Below are positions 9,526 to 17,544 of a stretch of 64,000 bases of DNA, in pieces. How positions within the stretch are numbered: the first letter of the stretch is position 1; every line of letters begins with the position of its first letter. The position numbers were made by a program, and so were the translations under genes. Source of the stretch: Advenella mimigardefordensis DPN7 (GTDB taxonomy: Bacteria; Pseudomonadota; Gammaproteobacteria; Burkholderiales; Burkholderiaceae_B); contig NZ_CP003915.1 of the NCBI RefSeq assembly GCF_000521505.1, positions 62,001 to 126,000 on the forward strand. Direction: 5' to 3'. Below the pieces are notes generated by a model. The model saw nothing but the letters and a program-made list of their open reading frames with translations. It did not search any database and had not been told where the DNA came from.

Positions 9526-9930
9526 ATGCGCCTGGAATTGGCACAACGTCTGATCTCGGCGGTTCTGGACGCTGGCAGGACACGACAGTCTAAGCCGCTC
9601 GCGGCCGTTGTCGTAGACGCAGGAGGCAGTATTGTGGCGTCGGCGCGAGACGACGGCGCCGCGCTCGCGCGCCACGAATTCGCCATGGCCAAAGCCTGGG
9701 GTAGTATCGCCCTTGGTCTTGACACCCGTGAACTGGTTAAGCGAGCGGATGCGAACCCGGCGTTCTTTTCCGCTGCAGCAACGCTGTTATCCGGTCGATT
9801 GTTACCTGCTGCCGGCGGGGTGTTGATCAAGGAGGGCGAGCAACTGCTGGGGGCGCTTGGCGTGTCGGGTGATACGCAAGAGATGGATGATGCATGCGCT
9901 ATGGCAGCGCTTGAACAAATCATCCGATAA
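9526..9930 (+). CDS. GlcG/HbpS-family small protein
   Basis: 134 aa, matches the GlcG/HbpS fold family: a helix LAQRLISAVLDAG, the strand pair PLAAVVVDAGGSIVASARDDGA, the helix ARHEFAMAKAWGSIALG, then GRLLPAAGGVLI and a final GALGVSG...DDACAMAALEQI. Relatives are found with glycolate or propanediol catabolism and as haem-binding proteins, and often lie beside sugar-acid operons as here. A GAGGAG site sits 8 bases before the ATG. Biochemical function unknown. It converges with the TetR gene. Confidence 0.75.
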   Translation: MRLELAQRLISAVLDAGRTRQSKPLAAVVVDAGGSIVASARDDGAALARHEFAMAKAWGSIALGLDTRELVKRADANPAFFSAAATLLSGRLLPAAGGVLIKEGEQLLGALGVSGDTQEMDDACAMAALEQIIR

Positions 9931-10087
9931 AAACGCCGCTATCACTTCGATACGCAGGCGGTGGTTCGTTGCCGCAAGTGTGTTTTCTTTAACACAATAT
10001 TGATATATTGGCCGATGATGATCGGGCCGTGCAATGGGTACGCTGTCTTTGCGACATGGCCACACCCATCTGCAATAGATAAACTCA

Positions 10088-10738
10088 TCATTTCCGGCGG
10101 ATCGATTCTACAAACTGATCCAGTGCCCGTTCGATTGCCAGGGCTGCGGGTTCCTGCGGGTGCCATTCGGGCATATGGCCATCGATAGCCATCCGCGCCA
10201 ATCCATACACTAAAGCTCTGGCAGACAGGATCAGATGGTCCGGTTGAACGGCTGCTGATATTTCCTTGCGCTCCTGCGCCTGCCGAAGCAACACCACCAT
10301 ACGTTCACGAATCGCATTATTTTCCTTAACGAGATAGTCGGACGCTTCAAAGTCAATAAGGGTGCGTGAACTAACAATCTGAAAATGGGTAGGGTGCGCA
10401 AGCGCCCAGTTCAGATAGCCCAGCCCGATGGCGTGAAACTGGTTCAATGGCGATTCAGTGTCGGTATTCGCCAATTCAGTTGCAATAGCCGAACTCAGTC
10501 TTTGCATGGCCTGTTCTGCCACCCCGGTGAGCAAGGCTGTTTTGGTGCTGAAATGCCTGAACGGTGCGCCGGGAGAGACACCCGCCAGTTTTGCGGCCTG
10601 TCGCAAGGAGAGGTTTTCCACGCCATCTTGTTCAATCAGCGTGATACTTGCCTCTATCAATGCCTCCGCCAGATTACCGTGATGATAGCTGCGTCGTTTG
10701 CGGCCTGCTGCCGAAGGAGTATGGGTAGCGGTTTTCAT
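10088..10738 (-). CDS. TetR-family transcriptional regulator
   Basis: 216 aa. N-terminal helix-turn-helix: SYHHGNLAEALIEASITLIEQ, then GVENLSLRQAAKLAGVSPGAPFRHFSTKTALLTGVAEQ, which is a standard TetR recognition region (residues 17-70). The C-terminal all-helical domain (75-216) is expected to bind a small ligand and dimerise. Divergent from the small periplasmic protein gene at 10849; paired inverted half-sites in the shared promoter suggest it represses that gene and itself. Confidence 0.88.
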   Translation of the reverse strand: MKTATHTPSAAGRKRRSYHHGNLAEALIEASITLIEQDGVENLSLRQAAKLAGVSPGAPFRHFSTKTALLTGVAEQAMQRLSSAIATELANTDTESPLNQFHAIGLGYLNWALAHPTHFQIVSSRTLIDFEASDYLVKENNAIRERMVVLLRQAQERKEISAAVQPDHLILSARALVYGLARMAIDGHMPEWHPQEPAALAIERALDQFVESIRRK

Positions 10739-10746
10739 ATGCCGAG

Positions 10747-10834
10747 TGTAATCAATCTGTTATATGTAAGCAATGATTATTTTAATTGATAAATGGATAT
10801 TGCTGATCTTAGAATAAAGTATTCATTGATTACA
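10747..10834. promoter_or_regulatory. Divergent promoter region with a 10-bp inverted half-site pair
   Basis: TGTAATCAAT at 10747-10756 and its exact reverse complement ATTGATTACA at 10825-10834 flank the AT-rich space between the TetR gene and the divergent gene at 10849. The second half lies just ahead of the GGGAG ribosome site of that gene. Two distant half-sites of one motif fit a repressor acting at both promoters. Confidence 0.5.
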
Positions 10835-10848
10835 TAGGGAGCGATCTC

Positions 10849-11298
10849 ATGAATAAACCGATGGCAGTACGGGCACTCTGGGTAGCGGGTGTGATGGCGA
10901 TGAGCAGTGTGTATGCGTCAGAAAAGCCGACGCTCAGCATTAGCTGGCCGCCGCCCGATGCGGCGATCACTCCTGGTGCAGACAAGGAAAAAGCGGTAGG
11001 TGTGGTTGTTAAAAGTAACTTTCAGCTCAAGCCGGCTGGCCAATGTGGCGGTCAGGCTAACTGTGGTCATATCCACATGAAAATCGACCCCCAGGATGAC
11101 AGCTGCAATATTCCTGGCAAACCCTATAACAGCATGAATAGTGATACGGGCGGCGAGTTGATTAAAGCGCGGTTTGGTTATTGCAAGAGGGTAACGGGCA
11201 GGCATGTGATCGGCGTGCTGCTGGCGGATGATCATCATCGCCCCGTTTTATGGGAAGGCAAGCCCGTGACCGCACTGGTGGCGGTAGACGTGAAATAG
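10849..11298 (+). CDS. Small periplasmic protein of unknown function
   Basis: 149 aa. Residues 1-23 form a signal peptide ending VYASEK (AxA-like site), so the product is probably periplasmic. The mature part has four Cys and several His, including GQCGGQANCGHIHMKID and later DDHHRPV; the spacing suggests disulfides and possibly a metal site, but I recognise no named family. The overall beta-rich pattern (SISWPPPDAAITPG, TALVAVDVK) resembles a small immunoglobulin-like fold; this is inference. Ribosome site GGGAG precedes ATG by 8 bases. Likely controlled by the divergent TetR regulator. Confidence 0.7.
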   Translation: MNKPMAVRALWVAGVMAMSSVYASEKPTLSISWPPPDAAITPGADKEKAVGVVVKSNFQLKPAGQCGGQANCGHIHMKIDPQDDSCNIPGKPYNSMNSDTGGELIKARFGYCKRVTGRHVIGVLLADDHHRPVLWEGKPVTALVAVDVK

Positions 11299-11319
11299 CG
11301 TGTCGCCGGACAAATAGAA

Positions 11320-11354
11320 AATCTCCCAAAGGCGTGATCGGCCAATGGGAGATT
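11320..11354. terminator. Bidirectional hairpin between convergent genes
   Basis: AATCTCCCA (11320-11328) pairs perfectly with TGGGAGATT (11346-11354). T-rich bases follow on both strands (CTTTTTAG on plus; ATTTTCTATTT on minus). It lies between the ends of the 149-aa gene and the Hint-domain gene and probably terminates both. Confidence 0.65.
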
Positions 11355-11380
11355 GCTCCTACTTTTTAGCGATGCTGATA

Positions 11381-13009
11381 TCAGGCAGCGCGTACGGCTT
11401 TTTGAACGTCTGCATCAACCCAGTATGTGTAGGTACGCAGAACGGTCAGTTCCAGCGTTGCTTCATCAGTGCTGTTGATCAGGGCAGCAGGAATCACTGC
11501 TGCGCCATTGGTCCAGCGCATTGCGGTACCTTTGACGTCCTGCACGGCGTTCAGGCCGGTCAATGCATCATCTGTCAGGCTGATTTCATGACGATCTGTT
11601 GCAGTGGTGATCGCAATCATTGACAGGCCAACACCGATCTTACGCAGGTCACGACGAGCCAGCGGTGTGACGTCACGAACCACGGCAGCGCGTGACAGAA
11701 CGCGGACATCGCCGGCATTCGCAGGCAGCGCAAAGCGATACACGCCTTCTTTGCTGAATGCGGGTGTGGCGTGAACAATCTGACCATTCACTTCAATGCA
11801 CAGCGCGGCGTCTGTCGTACGCACCGCACCGGTCATCGCTTCCGCACGCACCAGCAATTGTTTGCGAATGGCTTCGACAACAGGCCCTTGCTGCGCAACC
11901 GTAATACCTTCAACAACGGGGCGACCCTCTGCAGGGCCGAAATCCGGGTTCATGGCCACTTCAGCGGCGTTCTGGAACATATTGCGGTTACCGGTATCGA
12001 CATAAGACTCGGCAGGAACACCTTCGGCAAGCATGATGTCAAACTGTTCAAGCTCAACGTGGAAGTATTCGAATTTCTGGGTGTCGAATTGCTGCACAAT
12101 GGTCTGGCCGTTGACCAGCATCATGGCAGGGACCAAAGTGCCGTTGAACGACACATGGTGGCCTGGAGACAATGTCAGGTCGCGGTGTGGTACGTTGCTG
12201 GCGATGGCATCTTTCTTGAACAGAATAGGGAAGGCACGTACTGCATCCTTGGCAGGAATGCGGCTTTTGTGCAAGGTGCGATGACCCAGCCATTTGACTG
12301 TGGCAACGCCACCGGAAGCGGTCAGCACTTTGTCGCCGGCTTTCAGTGTTTCAACCTTCACTTCACCTTCTGGGGTGGCAATGTGCGTGCCTTTAAGGTA
12401 GCACGCATAGGTCATGGTGCCGCCTTCGAAAATCAGTTTTGTTGGATCCAGGCCCTCGGCGTTAAAACGGCCGACAGTAAAGCCAAGATTATTCTTGAAG
12501 ACCAAATCGCCGTTAACATATTCGCCGCTGGTGGCACCCACTACCTGAATCTGGTCGCCGGCTGTGACGCCTGTGATCGTTGGATAATCGGACAACTGAA
12601 GATTGATTCCGGTAGGATCGTAGATCAGTGTCGATGTTGCATCTTCTCCGAGGTCGATATTGAATTTGTTACCAACGCCCAGCGAGAGAAAGCTGGAGGT
12701 CATTTCGAGCGTAGAACCCTCTGAAAGATTGTAGTTAAAGGTAGAACCAACATTAATTCCTGCGAGGCCGGTCAGTTTTACGTGGGCATCTTCACCCAGA
12801 TTGATGGTACTGGTTGACAGCAAACCGACTGACACTGTTTGCTTTAACTCGAGAACGTTGTCACTACCCGTCGCATTATTGATATTTAACGTGGTATTAG
12901 GGCTTAATGCATTGACATTCAACAGTGTATTGCCGTCATATTGACTTTGATCGACTGTCTCTGTTGTTGGCTGAAAAAGTCCGCCAATATTTAAATTTAC
13001 TGTAGCCAT
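11381..13009 (-). CDS. Hint-domain (hedgehog/intein-like) surface-type protein
   Basis: 542 aa. Residues 1-202 are Asn/Thr/Gly-rich beta-repeat sequence resembling a bacterial adhesin or autotransporter passenger (short repeats such as INLGEDAHVKLTG and IDLGEDATSTL). A Hint domain starts at Cys203 (CYLKGTHIATPEGEV), with VETLKAGDKVLT, the thioester-activating His region LTLSPGHHVSFNG, and the family-typical ELEQFDIMLAEGVPAESYVDTGNR (split here: 268-aa region to about 355). A further about 190-residue C-terminal region has no clear match. Bacterial Hint domains can self-cleave at their N-terminal Cys. No classical signal peptide is seen. It lies downstream of the LytTR regulator on the same strand. 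Confidence 0.8.
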   Translation of the reverse strand: MATVNLNIGGLFQPTTETVDQSQYDGNTLLNVNALSPNTTLNINNATGSDNVLELKQTVSVGLLSTSTINLGEDAHVKLTGLAGINVGSTFNYNLSEGSTLEMTSSFLSLGVGNKFNIDLGEDATSTLIYDPTGINLQLSDYPTITGVTAGDQIQVVGATSGEYVNGDLVFKNNLGFTVGRFNAEGLDPTKLIFEGGTMTYACYLKGTHIATPEGEVKVETLKAGDKVLTASGGVATVKWLGHRTLHKSRIPAKDAVRAFPILFKKDAIASNVPHRDLTLSPGHHVSFNGTLVPAMMLVNGQTIVQQFDTQKFEYFHVELEQFDIMLAEGVPAESYVDTGNRNMFQNAAEVAMNPDFGPAEGRPVVEGITVAQQGPVVEAIRKQLLVRAEAMTGAVRTTDAALCIEVNGQIVHATPAFSKEGVYRFALPANAGDVRVLSRAAVVRDVTPLARRDLRKIGVGLSMIAITTATDRHEISLTDDALTGLNAVQDVKGTAMRWTNGAAVIPAALINSTDEATLELTVLRTYTYWVDADVQKAVRAA

Positions 13010-13249
13010 TTCACCTATCCATATAAAGTTGATTAATACCGCAGGAAATAGCGCTGACTGTTTTTTTTGAGTGTCAGTCTTGTGCTAATACAGGCAATAT
13101 TTATTGTTTACAATATGACGCATTAAGTAACATGCAGGTGGGATGATATTGCAGAATCCCGCAGTGTAAATAAACTCAATGACGAGTTAACATGCCGGCG
13201 TGACCAATTGCATAATGCGTGCAGTCGGTGCATCAGGAGGGCTGGGTAT

Positions 13250-14164
13250 TCAGATTCCCATGCGTTCGCGTAAGGGCTTGCGGTACGAGCGTGAAACCGG
13301 CCAGGCGCTGGCCACGGACCGCAACTGGATCTGCCATTTGTCGAGCTGTCGTCGATCAACTTCCATCACTTGCAGCGCATTTATGATGGCCGTCCGGTGT
13401 ATCCGGAAGAATGTCCTGGGTGGCAACAGCGTCTCCCATACACCCAGCGCGCGCGAGTCTAGCACCATCGCCCCGTCCTCGAGCCAGACTTCACTGTAGT
13501 TGCCGGCAGAGCGCACGCCAACGATATTGTCCGGCGAGACGCCACGCACGATGCCTCGTGTACTCAGGTAAATGACCTGAGTGGCGCCTGGCAATTCGGC
13601 GCTTTCCCGCTGATGCTGTCTTTGTGAAAATCTGGCCTGTCCAATGAGATTCGCGCACTGATATAAGGCCTGGACTTCGGCTGTTGACCAGACCTTGTGA
13701 CTGACCGTGGTGTCGAAGCCGATGATGCCAAACAGGTTGTTGTTATGACATACCGGCACATTCAGTACGCTCTTGTTGCCTTGACGACGAAATTCGATCT
13801 GAAGCGTCTTTGCTGTTCCGGGAAGGTGCTCTACATCATGCAGCATGACCGCCTGTCCTTTCTTCATGTATTGGTGCAGCCAGGCAATGAGCGTGGTTGG
13901 CGCTTCCTGAAGTTGCGCTACAAAGGGTTCTGTTTGTCCCCGGCACCATTCGTGCGTATTGCGAAAACGAAGCATGTCCGGGCGATATTCGAGCATCCAG
14001 GCCCGATCTGCACCGATAGCTTCGCCCATGAATGCCAATTGTTTGGAGATGGCGGTATCTATAGGATAGGTGAGCAAATGCCTTGCGCACTGATAAGGCC
14101 ATTCAGCAAGAGAGTTGGTCTTGTCGGTGGGGGTGTGGATCTCGTAATTGCCTGCAGTCTTCAC
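13250..14164 (-). CDS. GAF-LytTR transcriptional regulator
   Basis: 304 aa. Residues about 25-175 look like a GAF sensor domain (AIGADRAWMLEYRPD, VLNVPVCHNNNLFGIIGFD). Residues about 200-304 form a LytTR DNA-binding domain: IVGVRSAGNYSEVWLEDG, then RALGVWETLLPPRTFFRIHRTAIIN and SRSYRKPLRERMG. No receiver domain is present, so it senses a ligand directly rather than by phosphorylation. Start chosen at GTG 14164 because AAGGGAG (14171-14177) is then correctly spaced; an in-frame TTG at 14170 is too close. The Hint gene follows 240 bases downstream and may be its target. Confidence 0.8.
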   Translation of the reverse strand: MKTAGNYEIHTPTDKTNSLAEWPYQCARHLLTYPIDTAISKQLAFMGEAIGADRAWMLEYRPDMLRFRNTHEWCRGQTEPFVAQLQEAPTTLIAWLHQYMKKGQAVMLHDVEHLPGTAKTLQIEFRRQGNKSVLNVPVCHNNNLFGIIGFDTTVSHKVWSTAEVQALYQCANLIGQARFSQRQHQRESAELPGATQVIYLSTRGIVRGVSPDNIVGVRSAGNYSEVWLEDGAMVLDSRALGVWETLLPPRTFFRIHRTAIINALQVMEVDRRQLDKWQIQLRSVASAWPVSRSYRKPLRERMGI

Positions 14165-14595
14165 ATACAACTCCCTTGTTCGCGGATATTTGTTGCATAG
14201 ACCTGTCAGGTGAATGTTGAAAGGTCAAGCAATGTCGCTGGGGCTTTGGTTTTAAGGCCCACTTCGGACTCGTGCGTTTGCTGCGGTGTGCGTATCGCAA
14301 ACGCAATATTTGCAAAGCGTGTCATATGCGGGGGCAGACATTAACAATCAGGGATTTGGGGGCCAGTGTTCCCGGAAAATCGCGTTAAATCCACAGTCAA
14401 TGTTTCAATATTTCGGACCGATTCGCAAAAAAATGCAACAAAACTTTAATAAAAACAACAGGAATTAAAGCATTTTTGCATTTTTTAGAAAATCACTAGA
14501 AGTAGTGATTTTGCAAATCTGTTACATTTCGTACAATGAGTTCAGGCGCAATGCAGTTCAGCACTGAAGCCATCTAGAGAATTAAACCTTTCCCA
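14165..14595. other. Non-coding interval with two dyads between LytTR gene and response regulator
   Basis: No convincing gene. TGCGTTTGC (14273-14281) is the inverse of GCAAACGCA (14297-14305). A second dyad, AAAATCACTA (14489-14498) and TAGTGATTTT (14503-14512), lies about 85 bases before the response regulator. Both are plausible regulator sites for the divergent genes; the second could also be a terminator-like stem. Confidence 0.45.
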
Positions 14596-15288
14596 ATGAG
14601 GCTATGCATGGTGAACCTAATGGCTCCGGTACTGATTGTTGAGGACGACAGCGTGATGCAACAACGCCTGCGCTCGATTCTTTTAGAAATCGGCTATGCA
14701 GACGAAGCCTTGCAGTTTATGTGTTCGATCGCTGATGTCAAATGTCATACTGATTTTTCTCAGATCGCGCTGGCTTTGATCGACCTGGGCCTGCCAGATG
14801 GGAATGGCATTGATATTATTGAATCGCTCAGTGCTATTCGGGCTGAGATTCCCATTCTGGTGATATCCGCCTGGAGTTCCGAAGCGATGATCATTAATGC
14901 GCTGCAGGCAGGCGCAACCGGGTATATTCTCAAAGAACGTGACGACATTGAGCTCAAGGTGTCTATTCGCAGTATTCTTAAAGGCGGTGCTCCTATTGAC
15001 CCATTTGTCGCGCGTCACATTCTGAGCAGGCTTCCCATGCAAAAGGCAGCGCCCATAGAAGCCATCCCGGAAGCATCTAAAGATGAGGCTGACAGCGTCA
15101 ATTTAACCGCGCGTGAGCATCAAATACTGAATCTGGTTGCACTGGGCTTAAGCAATCAGGAAATTGCAAACCAGTTGTTCCTGTCGCGCCATACCGTTGA
15201 AACCCATATCCGGCGCGTCTATCGTAAACTCGCCGTTACCAATCGTACCAAGGCCGTGAGCCGGGCGCGTACCATTGGTTTACTGTGA
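14596..15288 (+). CDS. NarL/FixJ-type response regulator
   Basis: 230 aa two-component response regulator. Receiver domain (residues 8-125): acidic pair in VLIVEDDSVM, phospho-acceptor Asp in LALIDLGLPDGNG, Ser/Thr position in ILVISAW, Lys in GYILKERDD. The LuxR-type DNA-binding domain covers the last 65 residues (LTAREHQILNLVALGLSNQEIANQLFLSRHTVETHIRRVYRKL; given here in part). Several in-frame starts exist: ATG 14596 and ATG 14620, the latter directly before the receiver fold. It precedes the histidine kinase and the T3SS operon, so it is a good candidate activator of the latter. Confidence 0.9.
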   Translation: MRLCMVNLMAPVLIVEDDSVMQQRLRSILLEIGYADEALQFMCSIADVKCHTDFSQIALALIDLGLPDGNGIDIIESLSAIRAEIPILVISAWSSEAMIINALQAGATGYILKERDDIELKVSIRSILKGGAPIDPFVARHILSRLPMQKAAPIEAIPEASKDEADSVNLTAREHQILNLVALGLSNQEIANQLFLSRHTVETHIRRVYRKLAVTNRTKAVSRARTIGLL

Positions 15289-15313
15289 ACGTTCAGCGGC
15301 AAAGGCCTCCGAC

Positions 15314-17224
15314 ATGCGCGCGATAGTTAACGAATTACTATTGCTCTTAGCCGGTATCGTACTGGTCTTTTTGTTTTGCGTTTTCCCCCAAAATACCTGG
15401 GCACAATCTGGCAAGAGCGTATGTACACCCAGTCTTGACGCAGCCTATGCTGTGCAGTCCGACGCAACCGCGCCCGAAGCGATCACACAGGCTGACTGGC
15501 AACGCGTTTCCCTCCCCGACTATTGGACTGAGCGTTGGCCCTCCTATAACGGCGTCGTCTGGTATCGAGTAGACTGGCACACACAGTGCGCTGACGAAAA
15601 TGGCCGACCGCCGTTGGCGCTACTGGTCAGTTCAATGAATATGGCCGGTCAGGTGTGGCTCAATGACCAATTATTATGGACTGACGCCAACCTGAGCGAG
15701 CCGCTTTCACGCAGCTGGAATTCTCCGCGTTTCCTGAGTCTGCCCCGCCAATCTGTTTATTATTCTGCGGTTAATCAGTTGTATTTTCGTATTACGGGAG
15801 ACACGCTTAGTTCCCCTGGTTTGGGAACGATCAGCGTGGGCAATACACAGCAGGTTATTGCGCAGTTTGAAGAAGCCACCTGGAATCAGCGCACGATTTT
15901 TTACCTGAGCCTAATTTTATCGCTGACCTTAGGCATGGTTTGCGGGTGTTTCTGGTTATTTCGCCGGCAAGAGATTGCTTATGGCTGGTACGCCCTGGCA
16001 ACCGTTTTCTGGGTCTGCTTTGCTTCCCAGCTGTTGGTTACCGAGACAGCACCCTTTAGTAATACCGCTACTTTCACGCAGTTTAATATCGCCTTTTTTG
16101 CTGCTTATATCTTCTGTTTCTGCATTTTTTCCTGGCGATTTTTGTATAAGATATTTCCCCGGGCAGAGAAATACTTTTTTGCCTTTATGCTGATCCTTGT
16201 GGCAAGCATCTGGCTGGTGCCTGGTGATTATTTACCCGGTACGCTGCTGGGTGTGTTTATGGCTTCCATCCTGCTCTTCAGCCTGAATAGTTTATTTGTT
16301 TCCTATTTTTGCTTCCGTACCCGGCAATTTGAATCATGGCTATTGGGCGTCACACTTATCGGGTGTCTGGCCATTGGTATCGTCTCTGCGCTCTCATTGT
16401 TTCGCGTACTTGAGAAATTCTCAAACGTGCTTCCTTTCACCTCCCTGTTGTTTGCTATTTTTCTGAGCATTATTCTTGCGTTGCGTTTAAGCAAAAGTTT
16501 ACGGCGAATTGAGCGCTTCAATGAGGAGTTGAATCAAAATATTCAGGAGGCGGAGAGGAAGCTGGAACTCACGTTAAATAACCGCCATGCATTAACCATC
16601 AAAAACCATCAATTAAAGGAGCGCCTTAACCTGGCGCACGAACTGCATGATGGATTGGGGAGTTCGTTAGTGCGTGCCATGACACAGATTAGTTATGCCA
16701 AACAAACATTAGGTAATAAACACACCTTGTCCGTCTTAAGTCTGCTACGAAATGATTTAAGACAAATCATCGACAGCTTCTCGGAAAGCCACGTCAAGCT
16801 GCCTGCCAGCCCGGTATATTGGCTGGCTCCTTTGCGCAATCGCTTTGTGCAGATTTTTGATGATATGGGTATTGATCTACGATGGGAAGTGGATTCTGAA
16901 TGGACGACATTGCCCAGTGCCATGCAATGCCTGACATTGTACCGTGTGGCCGAAGAGTCCTTGACTAATATTATGAAGCACAGCCAGGCAAGCGAAGTCC
17001 ATTTCCGGTGTCTGGTCAAGGTCAGCGACGTTGAATTGCAGATCATTGATAACGGTATTGGTTTTAATACAGTTGATATTGGCCTCTCGGGCATCAGCGT
17101 GGGCATGCATAGCATGCGAACGAGAATCGAACGACTTGCCGGCATACTGGAGATTCAATCCAAGCCGGGTGAAACGTCTATTATCGTTCGTGCGCCTTAT
17201 GAGCTGAAAAAAGTCGAGCCATAG
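15314..17224 (+). CDS. Membrane sensor histidine kinase, 7TM-DISM-like with HisKA_3 domain
   Basis: 636 aa. A signal-like hydrophobic N-terminus, then an extracytoplasmic beta-sandwich (about residues 35-190; QVWLNDQLLWTDANLSEP resembles carbohydrate-binding-like DISM domains), seven membrane helices (about 195-390), a coiled coil, the HisKA_3 phospho-acceptor LNLAHELHDGLGSSLVRA, and an ATPase domain with NIMKHSQA and IIDNGIGFN. Start taken at ATG 15314; two Cys in the sensor head could form a disulfide. Its start lies just beyond the response regulator stop at 15288, so the pair forms one operon. Partner of the preceding NarL-type regulator; probably senses an outside cue for the adjacent T3SS. 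Confidence 0.88.
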   Translation: MRAIVNELLLLLAGIVLVFLFCVFPQNTWAQSGKSVCTPSLDAAYAVQSDATAPEAITQADWQRVSLPDYWTERWPSYNGVVWYRVDWHTQCADENGRPPLALLVSSMNMAGQVWLNDQLLWTDANLSEPLSRSWNSPRFLSLPRQSVYYSAVNQLYFRITGDTLSSPGLGTISVGNTQQVIAQFEEATWNQRTIFYLSLILSLTLGMVCGCFWLFRRQEIAYGWYALATVFWVCFASQLLVTETAPFSNTATFTQFNIAFFAAYIFCFCIFSWRFLYKIFPRAEKYFFAFMLILVASIWLVPGDYLPGTLLGVFMASILLFSLNSLFVSYFCFRTRQFESWLLGVTLIGCLAIGIVSALSLFRVLEKFSNVLPFTSLLFAIFLSIILALRLSKSLRRIERFNEELNQNIQEAERKLELTLNNRHALTIKNHQLKERLNLAHELHDGLGSSLVRAMTQISYAKQTLGNKHTLSVLSLLRNDLRQIIDSFSESHVKLPASPVYWLAPLRNRFVQIFDDMGIDLRWEVDSEWTTLPSAMQCLTLYRVAEESLTNIMKHSQASEVHFRCLVKVSDVELQIIDNGIGFNTVDIGLSGISVGMHSMRTRIERLAGILEIQSKPGETSIIVRAPYELKKVEP

Positions 17225-17544
17225 CTGAGGATGCCGGCAAAGTAGAGACAACCGGCAGTCATGCATTGCGTTTCATAATGACACATATTGTTTCGAATAT
17301 CAGAGGCGGCTCGGGCAACGGGTGAACGGCAAGGCGTTGACGGAGGCTACAGATTGCCTTTGAAGGCATTACAGGCGCGGCAACGGCGAGCTCCCACAAC
17401 AGGCCTGTTGTCAGCATCCACCACTCATTTGATATCCCCTGCATGATGCGTTCGGACAAAGGGCAACCCCAACAGCAATGACAAATGTAATAAACCTGTC
17501 ATTGCGATGATCAATAATACGCCAACTATGTTGGAGAGAAGCCA
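17225..17544. other. Promoter-bearing gap ahead of the T3SS operon
   Basis: 320 bases with no gene that I can support. It contains the 9-bp dyad described separately and should carry the main T3SS promoter. I see no rhizobial tts box or classical HrpII (PIP) box in it. Confidence 0.5.
17475..17505. promoter_or_regulatory. 9-bp inverted repeat upstream of the T3SS operon
   Basis: GCAATGACA (17475-17483) and TGTCATTGC (17497-17505) are exact inverses with a 13-base spacer, 40 bases before the sctC1 GTG. NarL-type regulators bind paired heptamers in inverted orientation, so the neighbouring response regulator is a natural candidate ligand. Binding is inference. Confidence 0.5.

Noticed and set aside
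11771..12724. A 317-codon open frame on the plus strand opposite the Hint gene
   Set aside because: Composition is rich in His, Arg and Phe with no domain, while the minus strand has a clear Hint domain.
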